A stretch of DNA of 64,000 bases from positions 51,675,358 through 51,739,357 of the forward strand of contig CM055315.2 in NCBI GenBank assembly GCA_029255685.2. Direction: 5' to 3'. The DNA comes from Silene conica (lineage: Eukaryota > Streptophyta > Magnoliopsida > Caryophyllales > Caryophyllaceae). Of this stretch, positions 50,071 to 61,547 are shown one piece after another. A program made the position numbers and the translations under genes. The notes beneath the pieces were generated by a model. The model worked only from the letters and a program-made list of their open reading frames with translations, made no database searches and was not told where the DNA came from. Position 1 is the first letter of the stretch, and each line of letters starts with the position of its first letter.

Positions 50071-50471
50071 ATTATTACCACAAATAAAATTTTATTTTTA
50101 TTTTATTATTATAAGCTATAAATCGTCTAGTTAATTTACATAAAACAATTAATAGTTGTATTTCATGCGAAGATACTAAGCATCATTACTATATAATTAA
50201 TTAAAATAAGTCATCAAAAACACATAAAAACATCTAAATCTTTTTAAACCGATTATAATAAATGAGTAACCTAACACACAAATCGTTTATTTTAGGTAAT
50301 ATAATCGATATGAAATTAAAGTTGGTAAAATATGAAAAAACTTAATAAAACATCACAATATTTATTCAAAACATATATTCGTAGTAGTCAGATTGGTAGG
50401 CAATTTTCTGTTTCCAAAAGCTAATAAATAATTTGAATTAATGAATTTGGTACCATATATTTGCGTAGCTA

Positions 50472-50478
50472 TATAAAT
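50472..50478 (+). promoter_or_regulatory. TATA box of peptide gene copy 4
   Basis: TATAAAT 75 bp before the ATG at 50553. Confidence 0.6.
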
Positions 50479-50552
50479 ATCATACACATGTGTACATTAC
50501 ATTTCACAAAAAAAATTATAATAACAAATAAAGACATAGTACATTTGAAAAA

Positions 50553-51237
50553 ATGGAGTTTCTTATTTCATTGAAGTCAACCTTGTTCCTTGCTCTAATA
50601 ATTTCATCAAGTTAGTTATTTTTTCTATTTATTTTTATGCATTATCTTTATTAACAACTTCAAAAATTTTGTATATGCTTTTATTCTGTGACCTTTTTTA
50701 TAACAATTTATCATTTATTTAAAGAACTCAAAGTTTTTGAAAATTTAGAACGCGATTTTTATTCGTTTTTCAATTATTACTAGTTATTTTTCACCTGACT
50801 TTTATATAATTCATAAATATTTTGTTATCCAAATTTATAAAAGTACGATCTCACTTTCTGTAGTACAAAATCATAATTCATTGGTTTACATATTGAAAAT
50901 GTAAATAGTCTTACGCAAGTGTTATATTGTATAAAATTGTTTTTTACTTTTTATAAAAAAAATCATACTTATTAAAACAATATATCGGTTTATAAATATT
51001 AATTTTATTATTGCAGGCTTGTCATTTTTTTTCAGTGAAGTGGATTCGAGTTCGTTGAATGTTGTTCGAGCAAAAGAAAATATCAACACGAACATTATAA
51101 TTACTATAAAACCTTGTACACAAAATAGTGATTGTACTTATTATTCGGCTCATTATTGTAACCCTGCAAGAAGATGTTTTGGACGTTGCCTAGAAGGTAA
51201 CTGTAGGTGTACTGGTATATGTGGTGTTAATTATTAA
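50553..51237 (+). CDS. Secreted cysteine-rich peptide, copy 4
   Basis: Exons 50553-50610 and 51017-51237. The coding sequence is identical to copy 3, giving the same 92 residues, signal peptide, spacer and eight cysteines. Promoter-proximal sequence, intron and 3' flank also match copy 3 almost perfectly, which marks copies 3 and 4 as the youngest pair. Nothing in the coding region suggests loss of function; because it is identical, short reads could not distinguish its transcript from that of copy 3. Confidence 0.87.
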
Positions 51238-54200
51238 ATTATTCGACACTTTTTATATTTAATAACTAAAATATGCAACTGGTCACATGCGCATGTGTAT
51301 TCATATATGCTACCTTTGTTGACTCAATCGGGTAATAAAGTTGCTCAACAATTTTACATGGAATCAAAATAACTTTCTTTATTGGACTCAAGATTGTAGT
51401 TTAGTATCATTAATATCCCTTAATAACCAATTGAAAATATATGTGAATATCAAGAAATTAACATATCATGATGTAAAACTACGTTAAATTAAACACGCAA
51501 TCATATTATTATTTAATCATATATGCTTATACTAGCTAATAAACCATGCAAAATTGCATAAACATGTATAAAATAAATAAGTAAACAATTTTTAAAATTA
51601 AATAGTTACAATTATTATAGTATATATCTACGACATGTTACACATATACTCAATTGGTACAAGATTTAAAGGATGGGGGTATCATGATAATTTGATAGAA
51701 AATAGTCCAAGGAGAAGCTTCAAATTGAATGCATTTCAATGGAAGAAAGTAAGCTTCTACATAACTTTCCGAAATGTCAATACGACAAGCCTAACTTCCA
51801 AATTTTATATCACAAGATATAATCATGATACTCCTTTGATTCTTGTATTATTGGAAAGATTAAGGTCTTAAATTCATAATGGAATTTAAATCAGCACCAT
51901 ATTAGGTCTATAAGTTGCGTTATGGCCAATGCAAATATATTGCGCATTACTAGACAATGCATGACCTATATTCAGTAAAAGAACATGAATTCAAGATTTA
52001 CTCAACATTTAAGGTTCATTCTTTTTGGTAATAAAGTTACGTCCGATAGATTTTAAATTAGCAATTATGGGACTTGAAATTCGCACCGAGCTAAGAGATA
52101 TGTCTCCTACAAGATGCGTCTGATTTCCAGAGTTCTTCCACAACCCGGTTTTGGTCCCTCTCAAAACTTGAGACCTAAGGCCTCTAAAACCTTCTAAGTT
52201 GTGTCACCAATGAGCCCATTTGACTCTAGGGATACTTTAGAGCATTTTTAGGAGCTTTTCAACTGAAAATACGCTCATCTGAATCAAGCTAAAATCAAGC
52301 CCAAGTGGTTCGCCAATTCTCGGATTTTGGAGCAAACGCACAATGTCGCTTTTAACCTTTCCTCTTTTGATCAAGAAAGCACTAGTACTATTTTGGAAGC
52401 TTTCACAAGTCTCTTAAGGTGCATTTCAATTGCCAAGAAGTCAACATCATTGTAGATGATCAACGGAGCAAGCAAAAAAGGAAGGTTATACTTATTTGTG
52501 GAAGTGTAAGATGTGTAAGGTCATTTATGTGTAAGATGTGTTTGTTAGCAACCAATTCGTGGCCCTTAGATGGTTAAGATTTTAACGCCTTTGTCTATAT
52601 AAAACTAGGAAACTAACTTGTATCATTCGGATTTTAAGAATGAATATATGAGTTTTTGGAGACCCTAAGTCCGTTGCTTAGTGCTTGGACATCGCGTCTT
52701 TTCTTAGTGGCTCCCTCACAAACCCCTTACTCATGGACTCTTCAACTTGTCTTTTCAATTCTTGAGTATATTTTCAATCACTTCTTTGTTGGTAATTTAA
52801 GTGTAATTACCGGTTCATTTTCCGTAATTTGGGTTTGGTTCAAAGACGGGCGAACTTATAAATAATAAAGTTAGTTCGGGAAGTACGGAGTGTACACTAG
52901 ATTATTGTTTAAAAGTTCACGGTATAGTTGCCTTACGAACGACTATGCGGGGGGTCACGCTTATGTTTGGGTGACTGTTACGTCATTCTATGATGTGTTG
53001 GTAACGGTTATGTTACCTTGTTTGTCAATAGATATCGGTGGTACGATTTGTGTATCATTGTAATGAACTAATGCCACCCAAGTTATGGGATTTATCTATG
53101 TTCGGGATTGGTCGAAAGTCGTGCTCATGCGCTCCCATAGTTGGAGGTCGTGCTTATGCGCTCCGGTCCCCGTGTGTCGTTCGGTGTAGGTTATTACATC
53201 GAGAGGTCTGGCCCGGTCATAGACATATAGTCAGCGGTTACTCTACATAGAGTCGCTGTCGTGGTGATGCGTCCCGATAGCTAGTGTCGTGGTTATGCGA
53301 TCTAGTGGTCAGTGGTAACGGTTATGTTCCATGACGACGTTCATTCTATTCTTGTGTGTTATTTGTTTGATTGGCCATGCCACGTCGTTGTTGGCCGCTG
53401 AGTTAATCATTTGGTTGTTGTTTCTGTGAGTGAACATGTCACCTAGTTGTTGGCCGCTGAGTCATTCACTTGGTTGATTACCCGTTTTGATAATAGTTAG
53501 TATGTTGAGTGTGATTATGTTTCACATGATGATCTATGCCATTTTCACATGTTTTATCGTACCGTTCATCCCTTCATCATGATGGTCATAATCGAATATA
53601 TTTCATGTTTGATTACGTATTTAAGAATATGCAAGTTCATATGTATATGTTATGTCGTATTACCGTTTACGTGTTTTCCGACAAAAAGTGGCTGGGAGAA
53701 CCTCATGTTACTCCCCACTGATTGTGGCGTACATGTTTTATGTATGTAGGTTGGTCTGTTTGGGGAAGATTTGTGGCCAGCGAGCATTATTGATTATTCG
53801 ACTGTTACCCATTTATGATTTGCTTAGATTTAAAATATGTTGCTATCGAAGGATAACTTATCCCTTGTAAATTTTCAATTATCCTGTATAACTTTTACTT
53901 TCTCTTTAGTTTTAATCTTCTGCGTGTTGTTTTGATATTCCGCGATCAAGTTTTATTTATATATGTCGAATGTTTTTATAAGTATCGTATTTCAGCTGCA
54001 AGTTACTTATTTATTGTTATGTAATATCGCGGGGTGTCACATAGAGTTTAAGGGCATACCATAGAATTTAAATAATTTAGGGGTACAACGTAGATAATTA
54101 AAAAACTCGAGGGTACACCGTAAAATATCCCAAAATATAATTAATACCTAATGAATCATAAAATTATGAAATTGTTACCATCTTGAAACTTTCGTTAGCA

Positions 54201-54362
54201 AAATCACACTTCTATAACAAAAAATCATAAAAAAAATATGTCGAATGTTCCTTGAAAGACAAAGAAGAACACATTCTAGGTTCATTCATTATTGAAATTG
54301 TTAACTCCTAAAGTTCGCTAAAATTTCCGATTTTTCGTTTATATATGGTAATAGATTATTAC

Positions 54363-55091
54363 CATGGGCGGACCGAAGAACACTCTTGGTGTAGCAAATG
54401 CTACACCATAATCCAAGAAAATTAAGAATACACCATAATCCAAGAAAATTAAGAAAAATATAAAGTTTGCTACACCATTAAATTTTATAATTTATTTTGT
54501 AATTTGTCATTTATTATTTGTTCAAAGTAGTTATTTGTTCATTTAGTAACATCACAGTTTCCCAAATACATTGATTATTAATTGCTTAATCACTCTACAC
54601 TTTTCAAATTCTCTAAGATATAAAGTGGTCCAAATTTCCATGTATTTTGATTGTTTCTTTCATAAATGTTTTTGTATTTTCTGATTGAAATTCAATTTAT
54701 TATTATTTTCTTTTAGTAATTAATTAAATATAAGTCAAATGACAATAATAAGTTGCAATTGAAAAAATAGCAAAGAATTGAAATTTATGGACTTATTAAT
54801 ATGCGATATCGTAAATTTGGACCGATAAATAATTTGTTCTGAGAATTGTGTTATATTTTTTCACAAAAATCTCATTTAAGACGACATTATCCATTTTAAG
54901 CTTAAAACGTGTCAAATATCATATCATTTGAATAGATAAGACAAAACTAATACTACTTGTGTTATCTATATATGCAAGTGGTAGATTGTTTTACCCTTTT
55001 TATTTTAAGACGGATACGGTATATCCGTCTCAAGAGAGTTGTTGAATTTTATTTTTGCTACACTGAAATCTAATGTCTGGGTCCGCCCCAG
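54363..55091. mobile_element. hAT-type non-autonomous element in unit 5
   Basis: 729 bp, the same insertion site as in units 3 and 4. The right end reads GGTCCGCCCCAG, one base different from the CTG end of the others. Confidence 0.9.
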
Positions 55092-55492
55092 ATTATTACC
55101 ACAAATAAAATTTTATTTTTATTTTATTATTATAAGCTATAAATCGTCTAGTTAATTTACATAAAACAATTAATAGTTGTATTTCATGCGAAGATACTAA
55201 GCATCATTACTATATAATTAATTAAAATAAGTCATCAAAAACACATAAAAACATCTAAATCTTTTTAAACCGATTATAATAAATGAGTAACCTAACACAC
55301 AAATCGTTTATTTTAGGTAATATAATCGATATGAAATTAAAGTTGGTAAAATATGAAAAAACTTAATAAAACATCACAATATTTATTCAAAACATATATT
55401 CGTAGTAGTCAGATTGGTAGGCAATTTTCTGTTTCCAAAAGCTAATAAATAATTTGAATTAATGATTTTGGTACCATATATTTGCGTAGCTA

Positions 55493-55499
55493 TATAAAT
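55493..55499 (+). promoter_or_regulatory. TATA box of peptide gene copy 5
   Basis: TATAAAT 75 bp before the ATG at 55574. Confidence 0.6.
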
Positions 55500-55573
55500 A
55501 TCATACACATGTGTACATTACATTTCACAAAAAAAATTATAATAACAAATAAAGACATAGTACATTTGAAAAA

Positions 55574-56260
55574 ATGGAGTTTCTTATTTCATTGAAGTCA
55601 ACCTTGTTCCTTGCTCTAATAATTTCATCAAGTTAGTTATTTTTTCTATTTATTTTTATGCATTATCTTTATTAAAAACTTAAAAAATTTTGTATATGCT
55701 TTTATTCTGTGACCTTTTTTTATAACAATTTATCATTTATTTAAAGAACTCAATGTTTTTGAAAATTTAGAACGCGATTTTTATTCGTTTTTCAATTATT
55801 ACTAGTTATTTTTCACCTGACTTTTATATAATTCATAAATATTTTGTTATCCAAATTTATAAAAGTACGATCTCACTTTCTGTAGTACAAAATCATAATT
55901 TCATTGGTTTACATATTGAAAATGTAAATAGTCTTACGCAAGTGTTATATTGTATAAAATTGTTTTTTACTTTTTATAAAAAAAATCATACTTATTAAAA
56001 CAATATATCGGTTTATAAATATTAATTTTATTATTGCAGCCCTGTCATTTTTTTTCAGTGAAGTGGATTCGAGTTCGTTGAATGTTGTTCGAGCAAAAGA
56101 AAATATCAACACGAACATTATAATTACTATAAAACCTTGTACACAAAATAGTGATTGTACTTATTATTCGGCTCATTATTGTAACCCTGCAAGAAGATGT
56201 TTTGGACGTTGCCTAGAAGGTAACTGTAGGTGTACTGGTATATGTGGTGTTAATTATTAA
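55574..56260 (+). CDS. Secreted cysteine-rich peptide, copy 5
   Basis: Exons 55574-55631 and 56040-56260. The first base after the acceptor AG is C instead of G (TTGCAG|CC), which changes the codon formed across the junction from Ser20 to Thr. The rest of the 92-residue protein is the same as copy 3, with all eight cysteines. Its intron shows more private changes than copies 3 and 4 (for example near 55673 and 55751). The acceptor still has a normal CAG, so splicing should work, but G to C right after the junction may alter efficiency slightly; that is inference. Confidence 0.85.
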
Positions 56261-58863
56261 ATTATTCGACACTTTTTATATTTAATAACTAAAATATGCA
56301 ACTGGTCACATGCGCATGTGTATTCATATATGCTACCTTTGTTGACTCAATCGGGTAATAAAGTTGCTCAACAATTTTACATGGAATCAAAATAACTTTC
56401 TTTATTGGATTCAAGATTGTAGTTTAGTATCATTAATATCCCTTAATAACCAATTGAAAATATATGTGAACATCAAGAAATTAACATATCATGATGTAAA
56501 ACTACGTTAAATTAAACACGCAATCATATTATTATTTAATCATATATGCTTATACTAGCTAATAAACCATGCAAAATTGCATAAACATGTATAAAATAAA
56601 TAAGTAAACAATTTTTAAAATTAAATAGTTACAATTATTATAGTATATATCTACGACATGTTACACATATACTCAATTGGTACAAGATTTAAAGGATGGG
56701 GGTATCATGATAATTTGATAGAAAATAGTCCAAGGAGAAGCTTCAAATTGAATGCATTTCAATGGAAGAAAGTAAGCTTCTACATAACTTTCCGAAATGT
56801 CAATACGACAAGCCTAACTTCCAAATTTTATATCACAAGATATAATCATGATAATCCTTTGATTCTTGTATTATTGGAAAGATTAAGGTCTTAAATTCAT
56901 AATGGAATTTAAATCAGCACCATATTAGGTCTATAAGTTGCGTTATGGCCAATGCAAATATATTGCGCATTACTTGACAACGCATGACCTATATTCAGTA
57001 AAAGAACATGAATTCAAGATTTACTCAACATTTAAGGTTCATTCTTTCTGGTAATAAAGTTACGTCCGATAGATTTTAAATTAGCAATTATGGGACTTGA
57101 TATTCGCACCGAGCTAAGAGATATGTCTCTTACAAGATGCGTCTGATTTCCAGAGTTCTTCCACAACCCGGTTTTGGTCCCTCTCAAAACTTGAGACCTA
57201 AGGCCTCTAAAACCTTCTAAGTTGTGTCACCAATGAGCCCATTTGACTCTAGGGATAGTTTAGAGCATTTTTAGGAGCTTTTCAACTGAAAATACGCTTA
57301 TCTGAATCAAGCTAAAATCAAGCCCAAGTGGTTCGCCAATTCTCGGATTTTGGAGCAAACGCACAATGTCGCTTTTAACCTTTCCTCTTTTGATCAAGAA
57401 AGCACTAGTACTATTTTGGAAGCTTTCACAAGTCTCTTACGGTGCATTTCAATTGCCAAGAAGTCAACATCATTGTAGATGATCAACGGAGCAAGCAAAA
57501 AAGGAAGGTTATACTTATTTGTGGAAGTGTAAGATGTGTAAGGTCATTTATGTGTAAGATGTGTTTGTTAGCAACCAATTCGTGGCCCTTAGATGGTTAA
57601 GATTTTACCGCCTTTGTCTATATAAAACTAGGAAACTAACTTGTAACATTCGGATTTTAAGAATGAATATATGAGTTTTTGTAGACCCTAAGTCCGTTGC
57701 TTAGTGCTTGGACATCGCGTCTTTTCTTAGTGGCTCCATCACAAACCCCTTACCCATGGACTCTTCAACTTGTCTTTTCAATTCTTGAGTATATTTTCAA
57801 TCACTTCTTTGTTGGTAATTTAAGTGCAATTACCGGTTCATTTTCCGTAATTTTGGTTTGGTTCAAAGACGGGCGAACTGATAAATAATAAAGTTAGTTC
57901 GGGAAGTACGGAGTGTACATTAGATTATTGTTAAAAGTTCACGGTATAGTTGCCTTACGAACGACTATGCGGGGGGTCACGCTTATGTTTGGGTGACTGT
58001 TATGTCATTCTATGATGTGTTGGTAACGGTTATGTTACCTTGTTTGTCAATAGATAGCGGTGGTACGATTTGTGTATCATTGTAATGAACTAATGCCACC
58101 CTAGTTATGGGATATATCTATGTTCGGGATTGGTCGAAAGTCGTGCTCATGCGCTCCCATAGTTGGAGGTCGTGCTTATGCGCTCCGGTCCCCGTGTGTC
58201 GTTCGGTGTAGGTTATTACATCGAGAGGTCTGGCCAGGTCATAGACATATAGTCAGCGGTTACTCTACATAGAGTCGCTGTCGTGGTTATGCGTCCCGAT
58301 AGCTAGTGTCGTGGTTATGCGATCTAGTGGTTAGTGGTAACGGTTATGTTCCCTGACGACGTTCATTCTAATCTTGTGTGTTATTTGTTTGATTGGCCAT
58401 GCCACGTCGTTGTTGGCCGCTGAGTTAATCATTTGGTTGTTGTTTGTGTGAGTGAACATGTCACCTAGTTGTTGGCCGCTGAGTCATTCACTTGGTTGAT
58501 TACCCGTTTTGATAATAGTTCATATGTTGAGTGTGATTATGTTTCACATGATGATCTATGCCATTTTCACATGTTTTATCGTACCGTTCATCCCTTGATC
58601 ATGATGGTCATAATCGAATATATATCATGTTTGATTACGTATTTAAGAATATGCAAGTTCATATGTATATGTTATGTGTATTACCGTTTACGTGTTTTCC
58701 GACAAAAAGTGGCTGGGAGAACCTCAAGTTACTCCCCACTGATTGTGGCATACATGTTTATGTATCTAGGTTGGTCTGCTTGGGGAAGATGTGTGGCTAG
58801 CGAGCATTATTGATTATTCGACTGTTACCCATTTACGATTTGCTTAGATTTAAAATATGTTGC

Positions 58864-59865
58864 TGTGGGGAATAAAGCATGTATTCACCCTAAACTTGCA
58901 GGATTATAATGAAAAATACAGTTGTGTTTATAGTCATAAGATTAAAAAGGATAAGAAAAGAAGTACAACCTTTAGTCCTTGTGCGAAAGGCCTAAGAACA
59001 GGAATTAACACAAATTCCCTCCTATAACTTGCACCCAAGACTTAGAATGAGACGTGGCCGCGTGTGCTAGAAATCCTCTCCAACTGCCTTGCAATATTGG
59101 GAGAGCTATTTAGGTTTTAGATGTGAGATCTGAGGTTTTGGGAGAAGAAAGCTCTCAAAAACCCTAATTTTCCTTGAGATTTGTTTAAAACAGTGAAACA
59201 AGAGTCCCTGACATAAGGAGAGTCCTCCTCCTTATGTAGCTCTTTTGGCCGAAATTTCCAATAGGGTAGGAGTGGGCTTTCCACTCTTACCTTATTCTAA
59301 TTTGTGATTCGACCCATTTAGCTAAACTTTATTCGCGGGTTTTGTTTATAAATCGTATGCATGTTATCAGATATTAATGCAGTCGATGTATTAATAATGG
59401 TCTGATAAAATTACGATATTGTATAATTACCCAAATTAATATAACTGTTTATATTAATACGCGAATACAATATTTAATTAAATATAACCGTTTATATTTA
59501 ATTTTACGAATTAATCATGCAATCCGTATTAGCTAAAATTATTTAATCCGTATTAAATAATAATCTCAACATCTTATTGACTAATTTAATAGTCAATACC
59601 TCTGACCAACTGTTTAGTCATATCCGGCATAAATGTGATTGTATTTTCATACCTTCACATCTCTCAAACGTGTCCTATAGGTGTGACGTATAGGGACCAG
59701 TTGATCACCGCCATCCGTATGACAATAACGTCAAACTTATCTAGCAAGCCAACCGTTATTGATAAACGTGGATCAACTGGTAATAATACAAAAGTATGCC
59801 CTTGTGATCCTTAAAGAGATTTAATAAGTCATTGTACTTAATTGTCAAGGACACCAGCCCCAACA
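58864..59865 (-). mobile_element. copia solo LTR in unit 5
   Basis: 1002 bp, the same family as the LTRs at 2553 and 9938, in the same orientation, with ends TGTGGGGAATAAAG and GCCCCAACA. The 5-bp duplication GTTGC is at 58859-58863 and 59866-59870. The other units have the intact site TATGTTGCTATCG. It lies inside the LTR-like segment of the unit. Confidence 0.95.
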
Positions 59866-60779
59866 GTTGCTATCGAAGGATAACTTATCCCTTGTAAATT
59901 TTCAATTATCCTGTATAACTTTTACTTTCTCTTTAGTTTTAATCTTCCGCATGTTGTTTTGATATTTCGCGATCAAGTTTTATTTATATATGTCGAATGT
60001 TTTTATAAGTATCGTATTTCCGCTGCAAGTTACTTGTTTATTGTTATGTAATATCGCGGGGTGTCACATAGAGTTTAAGGGCATACCATAGAATTTAAAT
60101 AATTTAGGGGTACAACGTAGAAAATTGAAAAAATCGAGGGTACACCGTAAAATATCCCAAAATATAATTAATACCTAATGAATCTTAAAAAATTGAAATT
60201 GTTACCATCTTGAAACTTTCGTTAGCAAAATCACACTTCTATAACAAAAAATCATAAAAAAAATATGTCGAATGTTCCTTGAAAGACAAAGAAGAACACA
60301 TTCTAGGTTCATTCATTGAAATGGTTAACTCCTAAAGTTCGCTAAAATTTCCGATTTTCCGTTTATATATGGTAATAGATTATTACCACAAATAAAATTT
60401 TATTTTTATTTTATTATTATAAGCTATAAATCGTCTAGTTAATTTACATAAAACAATTAATAGTTGTATTTCATGCGAAGATACTAAGCATCATTACTAT
60501 ATAATTAATTAAAATAAGTCATCAAAAACACATAAAAACATCTAAATCTTTTTAAACCGATTATAATAAATGAGTAACCTAACACACAAATCGTTTATTT
60601 TAGGTAATATAATCGATATGAAACTAAAGTTGGTAAAATATGAAAGAACTTAATAAAACATCACAATATTTATTCAAAACATATATTCGTAGTAGTCGGA
60701 TTGGTAGGCAATTTTCTGTTTCCAAAAGCTAATAAATAATTTGAATTAATGAATTTGGTACCATATATTTGCGTAGCTA

Positions 60780-60786
60780 TATAAAT
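60780..60786 (+). promoter_or_regulatory. TATA box of peptide gene copy 6
   Basis: TATAAAT 75 bp before the ATG at 60861. Confidence 0.6.
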
Positions 60787-60860
60787 ATCATACACATGTG
60801 TACATTACATGTCACAAAAAAAATTATAATAACAAATAAAGACATAGTACATTTGAAAAA

Positions 60861-61547
60861 ATGGAGTTTCTTATTTCATTGAAGTCAACCTTGTTCCTTG
60901 CTCTAATAATTTCATCAAGTTAGTTATTTTTTCTATTTATTTTTATGCATTATCTTTATTAGAAACTTCAAAAATTTTGTATATGCTTTTATTCTGTGAC
61001 CTTTTTTTTATAACAATTTATCATTTATTTAAAGAACTCAAAGTTTTTGAAAATTTAGAACGCGATTTTTATTCGTTTTTCAATTATTACTAGTTATTTT
61101 TCACCTAACTTTTATATAATTAGAAATATTTTGTTATCCAAATTTATAAAAGTACGATCTCACTTTCTGTAGTACAAAATCATAATTTCATTGGTTTACA
61201 TATTGAAAATGTAAATAGTCTTACGCAAGTGTTATATTGTATAAAATTATTTTTTACTTTTTATAAAAAAAATCATACTTATTAAAAAAATATATCGGTT
61301 TATAGATATTAATTTTATTATTGCAGGCTTGTCATTTTTTTTCAGTGAAGTGGATTCGAGTTCGTTGAATGTTGTTCGAGCAAAAGAAAATATCAACACG
61401 AACATTATAATTACTATAAAACCTTGTACACAAAATAGTGATTGTACTTATTATTCGGCTCATTATTGTAACCCTGCAAAAAGATGTTTTGGACGTTGCC
61501 TAGAAGGTAACTGTAGGTGTACTGGTATATGTGGTGTTAATTATTAA
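60861..61547 (+). CDS. Secreted cysteine-rich peptide, copy 6
   Basis: Exons 60861-60918 and 61327-61547. The protein has 92 residues and differs from copy 3 only by Arg71Lys (AGA to AAA) between the third and fourth cysteines, a conservative change. Signal peptide, intron borders and all cysteines are kept. The unit around it has more differences from units 3-5 than the coding exons do, and lacks the hAT insert, so it belongs to an older branch of the array. Confidence 0.87.

Larger units (their letters stand above)
49041..54061 (+). repeat. Tandem unit 4
   Basis: 5021 bp. The 5' part with the hAT insert matches unit 5 and the 3' part matches unit 3 nearly base for base, so it is the mosaic unit at the latest duplication junction. 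The LTR-like segment ends at 54041. Confidence 0.95.
54062..60088 (+). repeat. Tandem unit 5 (with copia solo LTR)
   Basis: 6027 bp. It is about 5.02 kb without the solo LTR at 58864-59865 and its duplication, and about 4.28 kb without the hAT insert as well. The LTR-like segment ends at 60068. Confidence 0.94.
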
